In this document: piece after piece, positions 1 through 8,012 of the stretch
How positions within the stretch are numbered: position 1 is the stretch's first letter
How the letters are laid out: the number at the start of each line of letters is the position of its first letter
From: Alkalimonas sp.
GTDB lineage: Bacteria > Pseudomonadota > Gammaproteobacteria > Enterobacterales > Alteromonadaceae
Length of the DNA: 44,297 nucleotides
Direction: 5' to 3'
NCBI RefSeq assembly: GCF_020831925.1
Contig: NZ_JAFIFQ010000032.1
Span: 1-44,297, forward strand
Position numbers and translations under genes: made by a program
The notes under the pieces: generated by a model
What the model saw: only the letters and a program-made list of their open reading frames with translations
The model's database searches: none
Told to the model about the DNA's origin: nothing

Positions 1-27
1 TGAATCGTACCGGTAAATTCGGAGGCG
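1..27. repeat. Terminal inverted repeat of the IS, outer end at base 1
   Basis: Begins TGAATC, then ACCGG and TCGGAGGC. Reverse-complementary to 1281-1307 with eight mismatches, mostly in the middle (7-8 and 14-18). Confidence 0.88.
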
Positions 28-39
28 GATTTGTTTGAG

Positions 40-933
<894 letters not shown>

Positions 934-1257
934 CTATTTCTTCGGTTTGCGGTCGAGCTCCGCCTGGGCAAAAAATGCAGCGGCCTTCTTCAGGATCTCG
1001 TTTTCTTGCTTGAGCTCTTTGTTTTCTCGTTCAAGCTGCTTGATCTTGGCTGCTGCATCCGAAGTAACACCGGGCCTTTTGCCTGAGTCTACTTCGATTC
1101 GATTAACCCAAGCCCTCAATGTCTCAGGTGTACAGCCAATTTTTGATGAAATAGACACCAGTGCAGCCCACCGGGATGGGTGCTCATGCTCTGAGGTCAA
1201 AACCATGCGAACTGCACGTTCGCGGACTTCTGCGGAATAAGTTGTTCTTTTGTTCAT
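934..1257 (-). CDS. IS3-family transposase OrfA (helix-turn-helix subunit)
   Basis: A 107-residue protein that binds the IS ends and forms the N-terminal part of the OrfAB transposase. Residues about 8-60 form the helix-turn-helix typical of the family ([19 protein letters not shown] then [10 protein letters not shown]). Residues about 70-95 form the leucine-zipper-like coiled coil ([20 protein letters not shown]). The gene ends in AAG AAA TAG; slipping back one base there joins it to orfB ([12 protein letters not shown]), the programmed -1 frameshift known in IS3 elements. The frame is intact, so OrfA may still be made and could interfere with related elements. Group assignment to IS51 rests on remembered sequence similarity. 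Confidence 0.92.
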   Translation of the reverse strand: MNKRTTYSAEVRERAVRMVLTSEHEHPSRWAALVSISSKIGCTPETLRAWVNRIEVDSGKRPGVTSDAAAKIKQLERENKELKQENEILKKAAAFFAQAELDRKPKK

Positions 1258-1280
1258 GTGCTAATTCTCTCAAGAAAATT

Positions 1281-1307
1281 AGCCTCCGACAAACCCGGTG
1301 TGATTCA
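1281..1307. repeat. Terminal inverted repeat of the IS, right end
   Basis: Read inward on the minus strand it starts TGAATC, followed by ACCGG and TCGGAGGC. It lies 23 bases upstream of orfA. The sequence outside it (from 1308) is in the reading frame of a broken chemotaxis receptor gene. Confidence 0.88.
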
Positions 1308-1382
1308 TTAAGTGGTGTGGTAAATGAACTAGAGCAAAGCGCACAGGAACTTAAACGACTGTTGTCTCAATTTAAAGTGTAA
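1308..1382 (+). pseudogene. C-terminal remnant of a methyl-accepting chemotaxis protein, cut by the IS
   Basis: Directly outside the IS right end, 24 codons remain open to TAA (1380-1382), reading LSGVVNELEQSAQELKRLLSQFKV. A final amphipathic heptad helix ending in QFKV or RFKV is the characteristic C-terminus of chemoreceptor (MCP) signalling domains. The rest of the receptor would lie beyond base 1 on the other side of the IS. The piece is too short for a firm family call from homology alone, but the combination of sequence, stop position and IS junction makes an insertionally disrupted MCP the simplest reading. Confidence 0.72.
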
Positions 1383-1484
1383 AAAACATTTTTAAACAAC
1401 AGCCTGCAACCACGGTGCTTTAGTGAGGTTTTACCTGCTTCTATAGACTCGAATTACTGGTATATACTGAAATCTCGATTGCAG

Positions 1485-1500
1485 CCAGTTAATTGACTGG
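1485..1500. promoter_or_regulatory. Near-perfect 16-bp palindrome, possible operator
   Basis: CCAGT and ACTGG arms flank TAATTG; only the inner pair T/G breaks full symmetry. A further ACTGG lies at 1456-1460, 40 bases upstream in the same orientation. No recognised gene is nearby except the tiny open frame at 1534. Apart from this the stretch 1383-1533 holds nothing I recognise. Confidence 0.3.
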
Positions 1501-1533
1501 TGCTAGACAGATCATTTTCTCAGAGGACAGCCA

Positions 1534-1623
1534 TTGATTAAGAGTGCAAGAGATGAACAGGATGTGCAGCAGCAATTTCTGAACACCTACATTAGCCTGT
1601 CAAAAAATGCGGGCGATGAATAA
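1534..1623 (+). CDS. Possible 29-codon small protein
   Basis: A TTG codon preceded by GAGGA (1523-1527, spacing six) opens a short frame ending in TAA at 1621-1623. The product would be hydrophilic (roughly IKSARDEQDVQQQF, then LNTYISLSKNAGDE), with no membrane segment or motif I recognise. It could equally be a remnant of a larger gene or noise; the ribosome-binding site is the only positive evidence. No homologue comes to mind. Confidence 0.2.
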   Translation: MIKSARDEQDVQQQFLNTYISLSKNAGDE

Positions 1624-1679
1624 ATTTTATAGATCAAAAAGCCTAGATGCCGCGATGAGCCGGAATACATCTTTCATTC

Positions 1680-1715
1680 AAAAAGTGAGCTTCTGGTGAA
1701 TGATTCACCAGCTCA
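1680..1715 (-). terminator. Rho-independent terminator after the zinc-ribbon gene
   Basis: Arms CTGGTGA (1693-1699) and TCACCAG (1705-1711) form a strong hairpin, extended by TGAG/CTCA with a small bulge. Read on the minus strand it is followed by CTTTTT (about 1684-1679). It sits just after the stop of the minus-strand gene at 1721. Confidence 0.7.
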
Positions 1716-1720
1716 TTTTA

Positions 1721-1966
1721 CTACCAGAAAAAGAATAAAACAGCGATAGCGGCAAGAGCCACAAAAATCCAGCCCATACGGCGTAAATCACCAATAATCA
1801 CCTCTTTTTGCGCTAGCAGCTCGCGTAGCTCCTGACTATCCAGGGTGCCACAATCCGGGCACTTGGCTTTTATGTGGTGGTTATATAGCAAGCCGCAGCG
1901 CTTGCAGGGGCTTTTTTGGCGCATTTCGCGCATCCAGCGTAGCCGGTCTTCAATGTATAGTGGCAT
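1721..1966 (-). CDS. Small zinc-ribbon membrane protein of unknown function
   Basis: An 81-residue protein with two CxxC knuckles (C21/C24 in CKRC, C36/C39 in CPDC), which should bind one zinc as a rubredoxin-like ribbon. A charged segment follows, then a single C-terminal membrane helix (about residues 65-81, GWIFVALAAIAVLFFFW). The ribbon would probably face the cytoplasm with the tail anchored in the inner membrane; topology is inferred. It lies 116 bases downstream of the HTH-TPR gene on the same strand and may be read from it, with its own terminator behind. I do not recognise a named family. Confidence 0.75.
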   Translation of the reverse strand: MPLYIEDRLRWMREMRQKSPCKRCGLLYNHHIKAKCPDCGTLDSQELRELLAQKEVIIGDLRRMGWIFVALAAIAVLFFFW

Positions 1967-2082
1967 CCTTTTTCTCCATCAGGCTGACAGGCTTTATCAT
2001 ACTGGGGTAGGTTGTAAGCGCAAGGGGTTACCAGGCACAGGCTTACTTGACGGATTGCTGCAGCTCCCTATTTTATCTGGAT

Positions 2083-4089
2083 TTATGGCGTGGCCGGCTT
2101 TTCCCTGGTAATGCTCTGATCCTGCTGCAGCAACTCTGGAGAAAGCGCATACACCGGGCAGATGGCTGAGATGTCTTGCCAGAGTTGTTGTTTCTCTTCC
2201 TCTTTATCCACTGTACCCAGTAACCAGGCAAGGTGGGTTTTTGCTTGCAGACCGAGATCTTCCTGATCCGCTAAAAACAGCTCAACTTGTTGTGACAGGC
2301 TTGCAGGAAGTGATGCTTCTGTTGTCAGCTGCTGCAGTTTGGTTTGGTAGTACACTTTGTGCAACTGGTCACTGAGGGATATATTACCCAACAGCTCATC
2401 CCGCTCAATCAGGGTCAGGGCGTGGCTGTAATGCTGTTTTGCAGGCTCGTGATCACCCTGCAGCATATACAGCTCGCCTAAGCTACTCCATACCTGATGA
2501 ATCGCCACCTCGGGCTGTTTGTCAATTGCGAGCAGTTTGTGCTTAATGGCTTTGTCATAATCCTGTTGCATGTGGTAAAGGTTGCCTAAATTTTCATGCC
2601 CGAAATGTGCGTAATCGAAGTGGTTGATTAATGTCTGATAGGTTTGTTCAGCCTGCTCCAGTTCACCATAGCACATTTGCAGCGTACCCAGGTTGGCCAG
2701 GATCACTTCATGTTGCTGGCTTGCTTTTGCAAACTGCGCTTTGGCCTGCTGAGAGTCGCCCAGCATAAAATACAAGTTACCTAAACTATTATTAGCCTGC
2801 CAATGGCCAGGGACCAACTGAACCGCTTGTTTGGCATAGGCTTCTGCAAGTGGCCCCTGAGGTTCAGGATCGTCCTCACCAAGGCGCGCCATGTGCACTG
2901 TGGCTCTGACGGTGAGGGCATCCGCATCGACGGTAGTTAAGGTGACATACTCACTTAGGAGATCTAACGCTTGTTTGGCACGCCCTGTACGTGCCAGTAA
3001 CTCTGCCTGAGCGGTGATCACTTCCAGTAGCTCTGGTTGTTGTTCTGCGGCCAGCTGGCAGAAGGTGGCTGCTTTCTCAAGCGACGGTGTTTCATCCTGG
3101 ATCCAACTACTGCGAACATAAATGCGGCATAACTCGGCATTGGCTGCGGCGAAGTTTGTATCCAATTCCAGAGCTTTAAGAAAATGCGATTCAGCGAGCA
3201 CATAACTGCTGGCTGAATGGCTGATAAATAGCTTATTTTTCCCCTGCAAAAAATGGCCCAGTGCAACGCTGGAGTTTGACAAAATCGGGGCGAGTGGCTC
3301 GCCATCAATAAAACGCTGGCTTTGTGTGACAATCGCATCGCGTATCGCTGCGCTTTGTGCTGCAAATTCTGCGTGGTGAAATACGCTTTGATCGATAGTC
3401 AGGCTGTGCTGATGTGATGTCAATGTCGCTGTAATGGCCGCGTAAAATTGATCTTTGTGGTGGGCAAGGTGCAAAACGCCATGGGCCTGCCAGCTGCTTA
3501 GAACCTCCGTTGCCGGCAGCTGATAAGTCTCTGGCCTACTCAAGACTATGGCTCGGATGGTATCTTTTTCAGACATTTGGCTAGCAACTTGCTCAGCAAG
3601 TGGATGTAGGTTGGCTGGAGCCTGCAACACAATTAACACCTTACCTATTGGTGAGATCAACTTGGTGCTGGCTGGTTGCTGAGAAGTATGATCTGCATTG
3701 CTCTGTTGCCACCAAATTAGGCCTCCTAGCAGGATCACCAACGCTGGCAGGGCCAGCCAGAGATTATTCTTTGAACGACTGGTTAAAAGGGGCTGTGCGA
3801 TAGGACTCTGGCTGGAGATTACTTCAGTGAACGGATTGTCATCTTTAGAGAGGTAAATAGTGTGAGCTTCAACCTGCAACGCGTGAGCAATACGGGCCAA
3901 ATTATGCGGGGATACGGCTTGTTCCCGAAAGACTTTACTGACTAAATCGCAGGGTGGTTTTGAGATGCCTTCATTCTGCGCTATTTGCTGTGCCAGTTCG
4001 GCTTGTGTTTCAAAGCCACTCGCCAACATAGCAGCTTCCAGTTTTTCTCTGGATGCTCTGATTCCGCGTTTCCGTTTTCTACCATCCAT
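2083..4089 (-). CDS. Membrane-anchored HTH regulator with TPR sensor domain
   Basis: 668 residues in three parts. Residues about 14-80 resemble a Cro/C1-type helix-turn-helix (TQAELAQQIAQ, then VSPHNLARIAHALQV). Residues about 110-127 form one membrane helix (LWLALPALVILLGGLIWW). The rest is extracytoplasmic: an alpha/beta-like stretch (130-260), then a long tetratricopeptide array from about 290 to 620 (repeats such as ALELDTNFAAANAELCRIY, SLGNLYFMLGDSQQAKAQF). The layout recalls CadC-type one-component membrane regulators, but with a C1-like rather than winged OmpR-like DNA-binding domain. It is divergent from the exported-protein gene at 4442 across 352 bp containing inverted repeats, so autoregulation and control of that neighbour are plausible. 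The ligand is unknown. Confidence 0.8.
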   Translation of the reverse strand: MDGRKRKRGIRASREKLEAAMLASGFETQAELAQQIAQNEGISKPPCDLVSKVFREQAVSPHNLARIAHALQVEAHTIYLSKDDNPFTEVISSQSPIAQPLLTSRSKNNLWLALPALVILLGGLIWWQQSNADHTSQQPASTKLISPIGKVLIVLQAPANLHPLAEQVASQMSEKDTIRAIVLSRPETYQLPATEVLSSWQAHGVLHLAHHKDQFYAAITATLTSHQHSLTIDQSVFHHAEFAAQSAAIRDAIVTQSQRFIDGEPLAPILSNSSVALGHFLQGKNKLFISHSASSYVLAESHFLKALELDTNFAAANAELCRIYVRSSWIQDETPSLEKAATFCQLAAEQQPELLEVITAQAELLARTGRAKQALDLLSEYVTLTTVDADALTVRATVHMARLGEDDPEPQGPLAEAYAKQAVQLVPGHWQANNSLGNLYFMLGDSQQAKAQFAKASQQHEVILANLGTLQMCYGELEQAEQTYQTLINHFDYAHFGHENLGNLYHMQQDYDKAIKHKLLAIDKQPEVAIHQVWSSLGELYMLQGDHEPAKQHYSHALTLIERDELLGNISLSDQLHKVYYQTKLQQLTTEASLPASLSQQVELFLADQEDLGLQAKTHLAWLLGTVDKEEEKQQLWQDISAICPVYALSPELLQQDQSITREKPATP

Positions 4090-4149
4090 GTTGAGCTAGT
4101 GTGCAGCAAGCAGGTGTTCTGATAGTAGCGAAGCACTGCGCAAATTGCA

Positions 4150-4337
4150 CGTTTACTAACCAAATTTAACCGTCAGTAACTGATCCTTCGTCACTAAGCG
4201 CCGGTTAATGGTACTTAAGATCCGATCGAGCCTGATTACGGTTGCATCATCTTAATGATGACTTAAGAATCACCTATGTTGTTTACCAAAACCGCGCACT
4301 CTAGTGGCCTTAGATGATTAAGCACAGTTAGTAAACG
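4150..4337. repeat. 11-bp inverted repeat flanking the divergent promoter region
   Basis: CGTTTACTAAC at 4150-4160 recurs in inverse orientation at 4327-4337. Related GTTTAC cores also lie at 4281-4286 and 4371-4376. Four copies of this hexamer in about 350 bases is well above chance. One copy sits about 60 bp from the HTH-TPR start and others lead to the 4442 gene, as expected for operators of a shared regulator. Confidence 0.45.
4245..4260. promoter_or_regulatory. Perfect inverted repeat CATCAT-N4-ATGATG
   Basis: Lies near the middle of the 4090-4441 divergent intergenic region, flanked by two CTTAAG hexamers (4214-4219 and 4262-4267). A dimeric regulator could bind here; no known consensus is recognised. 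Confidence 0.3.
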
Positions 4338-4402
4338 CAATGCACTAATCAAAAGAAACACTGGGGATGTGTTTACGTTCAATAGGGATATTGGTTGTTG
4401 TT

Positions 4403-4428
4403 TTTGTAGTTGCCAACCCCACTACAAA
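4403..4428 (+). promoter_or_regulatory. Leader hairpin before the exported-protein gene
   Basis: TTTGTAGT (4403-4410) and ACTACAAA (4421-4428) form an 8-bp stem with a 10-base loop. It ends three bases before the weak Shine-Dalgarno GGTGA (4431-4435) of the gene starting at 4442. There is no trailing T-run, so it is not an obvious terminator; a translational control element or operator is more likely. Confidence 0.4.
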
Positions 4429-4441
4429 TAGGTGAAATATT

Positions 4442-5086
4442 ATGTTCACATACAGAAAACTCGTTCTTTCGTTGTTCCTTGCATCGCTTGCTTTTGTTTC
4501 ATTGCCGTTTTCTGGTCCGGCACAAGCCGGCTGGGGTGCAGAAGAAGTCGTTATTTATATTAAAAGGATCCGTGATGAGCAAAATAACTATCTTCGAGAC
4601 GTAACGCTGGCCACTGCTCGTGCTGTTTCAGAAAGCGGTGAGTTCAAAGCGCTGCCTCATAAGCGTAATGCTAAAGGTCCGGTTATTGAGGTCAGTCCTC
4701 CTACTTTTAACTATGCCCAATACCAAGGAGGCATGAATGCAAGAGAAATGACCACTGCCGGCTTAAGTGTTGTTTCCGATGTGAGCAATTTATTTGGATT
4801 TGGAAATAGAACCCGGAGATTGAATGAGGTGAACGCACGTTTAAATCGAAACAGTGCAATCCTTGATGCATGGGGCGACAATGATCAGGTTATGGTTACG
4901 ATGCAATCTCGTGTTTTGCTGTTTGATCAAGTTGCTGGAGTCGAAATCGCTCGTGCTATTGATTATGAAAAAGTGTTTAACTCTAAAAGTGAGTTCCTAG
5001 CGCAAAAAGACTCGCTGATTCAAGAGGCTGTGGTAAGTGAGGTTAAAAAAGTGCTGGTTGAGTATTTAGAGGACTCAGGTTTTTAA
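4442..5086 (+). CDS. Exported protein of unknown function
   Basis: 214 residues beginning with a clear Sec signal peptide (basic start, hydrophobic core at about 8-24, likely cut after AQA at 29). The mature part is soluble and mixed alpha/beta, with a polar glycine/asparagine patch (SNLFGFGNRTRRLN) and an alternating-hydrophobic stretch (QVMVTMQSRVLLFDQ) that suggests beta strands. I recognise no family; the arrangement faintly recalls periplasmic or outer-membrane accessory proteins of the CsgG type, but I see no lipobox and do not assign it. The ATG was chosen over a competing out-of-frame start because it alone gives the signal peptide. Its divergent neighbour is the HTH-TPR regulator. 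Confidence 0.75.
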   Translation: MFTYRKLVLSLFLASLAFVSLPFSGPAQAGWGAEEVVIYIKRIRDEQNNYLRDVTLATARAVSESGEFKALPHKRNAKGPVIEVSPPTFNYAQYQGGMNAREMTTAGLSVVSDVSNLFGFGNRTRRLNEVNARLNRNSAILDAWGDNDQVMVTMQSRVLLFDQVAGVEIARAIDYEKVFNSKSEFLAQKDSLIQEAVVSEVKKVLVEYLEDSGF

Positions 5087-5119
5087 TCGCGGCACCTGAG
5101 CACTACCAGCGGATACTAT

Positions 5120-6196
5120 TTATTTCGTGGACTGCCGTACCTGCTTAGCGACTTGCCTGGCAAGCGCCCGTGCTGTGGTCCACTTGCCACCACTGACTGT
5201 TAACACTTGCTGTTGCCAGTGCAGGCTATATTCCCGGCTGGCGCGGCTGCTATCGGTACTGCTCTTTAATAAGGGCCGTACACCGGCAAAACTATCCAGA
5301 ACATCGACTGGCTGTACCTGAGGGTGAAAGTACTGGTTGTACACTGCCAGCAACTCATCGCGCTCTGCTTCAGAGCAGGCAATCGGCTCATGCAGCTGTT
5401 GCCGGACCTCCGTCGTGCCCAGCAGGCACTGGTGCTTATAGGGTAAGGCAAAGACGATGCGACGACTGCCCGGTACCTCCAGCATATGGCCGTAGCGACC
5501 TAAGGTCGGCAGCAGCAAATGACTGCCGCGCACCAGATCCAGCGATTGCTGCACCGGCAAGCCGGATTGCTGCAGCAAAGCTTCGCTCCAGGGGCCGGCC
5601 ACATTGATGATGCGGTCAAAGGACTGCCAGCCTGTGCTAAGTAGCAGATCGCCGCTGGCGGCCAGTTTCAGTACTGGTTGGTGCTCAAAAATATCGACCC
5701 CGGCTTTGCGACACTGAGCTGCGACCCAAAGTCCTAGCTGATAGTCGTCCATCTGACCATCGAAAAACAAGTAAGCCCCTTGCAAGCCCTCGGCTGTCAG
5801 CTGAGGTGAGCAGCGCAGCGTTTGTGCTGCCGTTAACCAGCGGTGGCGACCAATGCCTTTGCGACCGGCAAAAAAGTCATACAGCATAAGGCCAATTTTC
5901 AGTTGCCAGCGCGGGCGTCGGCCCTGGCGATACAGTGGGTACAGTAACGGAATGCGGCGGGTCAGCTGGCTGGTCTTATTGAGCCACCAGCGTCGCTCCT
6001 GCAGCGCTTCCTGTACCAGACGGAATTCGCCTTGTTCAAGGTAACGCAGGCCGCCGTGCAGCAGCTTGGATGACGCCCGGCTGGTTGCCTGCATCAGTGC
6101 ATCGCGCTCGAACAATTGCACCTGATGGCCGGCTTTTGCCAATTCCCAGGCCGTGCATAAACCATTGATACCGCCGCCGATCACTGCAATGCGCAT
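5120..6196 (-). CDS. FAD-dependent oxidoreductase of the glycerol-3-phosphate dehydrogenase (GlpD) family, short form
   Basis: 358 residues starting at the ATG of MRIAVIGGG, which places the dinucleotide-binding GxGxxG loop (GGGINGLC) at the N-terminus where the family has it; an upstream in-frame TTG (6229) would overlap the pirin gene. SSKLLHGGLRYLEQG is the FAD-contact signature of GlpD proteins. GTTEVRQQLHEP and SGGKWTTARALA near the C-terminus also match GlpD. At about 360 residues it lacks the helical C-terminal domain of the roughly 500-residue enzyme, so it is a DAO-fold core only and its substrate is uncertain. It lies 11 bp after a pirin gene and is probably co-transcribed with it. 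Confidence 0.85.
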   Translation of the reverse strand: MRIAVIGGGINGLCTAWELAKAGHQVQLFERDALMQATSRASSKLLHGGLRYLEQGEFRLVQEALQERRWWLNKTSQLTRRIPLLYPLYRQGRRPRWQLKIGLMLYDFFAGRKGIGRHRWLTAAQTLRCSPQLTAEGLQGAYLFFDGQMDDYQLGLWVAAQCRKAGVDIFEHQPVLKLAASGDLLLSTGWQSFDRIINVAGPWSEALLQQSGLPVQQSLDLVRGSHLLLPTLGRYGHMLEVPGSRRIVFALPYKHQCLLGTTEVRQQLHEPIACSEAERDELLAVYNQYFHPQVQPVDVLDSFAGVRPLLKSSTDSSRASREYSLHWQQQVLTVSGGKWTTARALARQVAKQVRQSTK

Positions 6197-6207
6197 GGTG
6201 TGTCCAA

Positions 6208-7122
6208 TTACGTTGGGAATGGGATCCATTCCTCTTCATCGCCCGGTACTTTTGGAAAGCGACCTTGCTGCCAGTCTTGCTTTGCCTGTTCAAGCCGCTC
6301 TTTGCGGCTGGAGACAAAATTCCACTCCATATAGCGCTTGCCAATGGCTTCACCACCAATCAGGGCGATACGGCTGGGCTTAGTTGCGGTGATCTGCACC
6401 CCGTCAGCTGCGCCCAGCACCACCAACTGGTGAGCCGTCACGACAGTATCTTGCAGCTGCAGCTCGCCGCTGGCAAGGTAAAGCCCCCGCTCTGGGCTGC
6501 TTGGCAGCGTCAGGCTTTGGCCTGCTAGCAACTCAGCTTCCAGGTAGAGCGTTTGATAAAAGGTTTTGACCGGGGAGTTCAAGCCATAGGCACTGCCAAT
6601 TAACACCCGCACCGGCACACCATCAATGTGGGTGGCAGGGATGGTGGCCGAGGGGTAATGGTGAAAGGCCGGCTCGGTTTCCTCGTCGGCTTCAGGCAAT
6701 GCCATCCACAGTTGCAAGCCATGCAGCCGGTGATCGCGGGCGGTCACTTCCGGTCGTTCGCGCTCGGAGTGCACGATGCCTTTGCCAGCCACCATCAGGT
6801 TGATATCGCCTGGCGTTATCGGCTGATAGCTGCCGAGAGAATCGCGGTGCAAAATCTCACCTTCAAACAGATAGGTCACCGTTGCCAGATTGACGTGCGG
6901 ATGCGGCCGCACATTGATGCCGCTGCCAGCGGCAAATTCGGCCGCACCCATTTCATCAAAGAAAATCCAGGGGCCAATGCTGCGCCGCTCACGCACCGGC
7001 AGGCTGCGCCGAACAGAAAAGCCTCCCAGATCTTTGGGCTTAGGGTAAATAATCAGCTCGATAGCGGCGCAGCCGTGCTGCACACTGCAATCGGACTCCA
7101 GCTGTTTACTTGCTGTACTCAT
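6208..7122 (-). CDS. Pirin family protein
   Basis: 304 residues with the pirin bicupin fold. The N-terminal cupin holds RPHPHVNLATVTYLFEG and the later GKGIVHSERE, which supply the His/His/His/Glu metal ligands of pirins. The C-terminal cupin starts around residue 170 and lacks such ligands, as usual. Pirins bind Fe(II)/Fe(III) and have been described as quercetin dioxygenases or as iron-dependent protein partners; which applies here cannot be told. It is the middle gene of a three-gene minus-strand set (pirin, pirin, GlpD-like). Confidence 0.92.
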   Translation of the reverse strand: MSTASKQLESDCSVQHGCAAIELIIYPKPKDLGGFSVRRSLPVRERRSIGPWIFFDEMGAAEFAAGSGINVRPHPHVNLATVTYLFEGEILHRDSLGSYQPITPGDINLMVAGKGIVHSERERPEVTARDHRLHGLQLWMALPEADEETEPAFHHYPSATIPATHIDGVPVRVLIGSAYGLNSPVKTFYQTLYLEAELLAGQSLTLPSSPERGLYLASGELQLQDTVVTAHQLVVLGAADGVQITATKPSRIALIGGEAIGKRYMEWNFVSSRKERLEQAKQDWQQGRFPKVPGDEEEWIPFPT

Positions 7123-7166
7123 ACCATCCTCACTCTCTGTGCTGCGTGAACAGCGGTTGCTTAAAT

Positions 7167-7871
7167 TTAGGTGCTAAGGCCGGGCAAATCAAACCATAAG
7201 GCATGCACCGAGCCAGAGCCAGCGATGGCTGTGGCTGGCGACGGATGCATCAGCTTGATGCCATCACCAGGCTGCAGTTGCTCGCCAGCAAGGCTCAGCT
7301 CGCCTGTTATCAGATGCAGGTAATAAGCTCTGCCTGATTGCATAGGAAGCTCCAGTTGCTGCTGCTCAGTAAGCCGTAGCTGCGACAGACTGGTATCTTG
7401 CCTGATCTGCAAGGTACCATCGCGGCCATCCGGCGTGATCACCGGGGTAAGACCAGGCTGCTCACCAAAGTGCTTTTGCTGATAGTCCGGCTCGCCATCA
7501 AGTTGATTGGGTTCTATCCAGATTTGCAAAAATGCCAGCTCATCGTGCTGGCTTGGATTGTATTCACTGTGGTAAATACCGCGGCCGGCACTCATCAGCT
7601 GGAACTCACCGGCCGGTAAAATCTGCTCGTTGCCTGCTGAGTCTTTATGCGCCATGGCCCCTTTGAGCACATAACTGATGATTTCCATGTTGCGATGGCC
7701 ATGGGTATCAAAACCAGCACCGGCACGGACCCGGTCGTCGTTAATCACCCGCAGTTTGGAAAAGCCCATTTGCTGTGGGTTGTAATAATGGCCAAAAGAA
7801 AAGGTGTGGCGGCTTTTCAACCAGCCAAAGCTTGCGGTACCGCGTTGCTGGCTACGAATGATCTCAATCAT
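7167..7871 (-). CDS. Pirin-like protein, YhhW type (quercetin 2,3-dioxygenase family)
   Basis: 234 residues, matching the length of E. coli YhhW, which it resembles along the whole chain (GWLKSRHTFSFGHYYNP, FDTHGHRNMEIISYVLKG, FQLMSAGRGIYHSEYNPS). Metal ligands are expected from THGHRNME and the HSEYN region. YhhW shows quercetin dioxygenase activity in vitro, but its natural substrate is unsettled. It is the first gene of the minus-strand set; 44 bp separate it from the second pirin. The two pirins belong to different subfamilies, so this is not a recent duplication. Confidence 0.92.
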   Translation of the reverse strand: MIEIIRSQQRGTASFGWLKSRHTFSFGHYYNPQQMGFSKLRVINDDRVRAGAGFDTHGHRNMEIISYVLKGAMAHKDSAGNEQILPAGEFQLMSAGRGIYHSEYNPSQHDELAFLQIWIEPNQLDGEPDYQQKHFGEQPGLTPVITPDGRDGTLQIRQDTSLSQLRLTEQQQLELPMQSGRAYYLHLITGELSLAGEQLQPGDGIKLMHPSPATAIAGSGSVHALWFDLPGLST

Positions 7872-7965
7872 GCTGGACTCCTAAGCTGTTGCTGCAAAGC
7901 GGTGCTTTGCGATGCATGCTACTCTAGCTTAGCTTCACGAATGAATATAACGGATAAAATCTAAC

Positions 7966-7987
7966 ATTCTGTTCGTATGTATAGAAT
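7966..7987. promoter_or_regulatory. Inverted repeat upstream of the pirin operon, LysR-box-like
   Basis: ATTCT (7966-7970) and AGAAT (7983-7987) flank 12 bases. The T-N11-A type spacing fits a LysR-family site. It lies about 95 bp upstream of the YhhW-like start, a normal activator position. Confidence 0.35.
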
Positions 7988-8012
7988 AAATCATGGTGAC
8001 CAGTGCTGGGGT

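Noticed and set aside
1161-1382. 73-codon plus-strand frame spanning the IS end
   Set aside because: Its first two thirds are antisense to orfA and the IS terminal repeat. Only the part after 1307 is real coding remnant (chemoreceptor tail), so the whole frame is an accidental fusion.
5074-5100. CTCAGGT/ACCTGAG inverted repeat at the end of the exported-protein gene
   Set aside because: Overlaps the stop codon, has a 13-base loop and no T-run after it; too weak to call a terminator.
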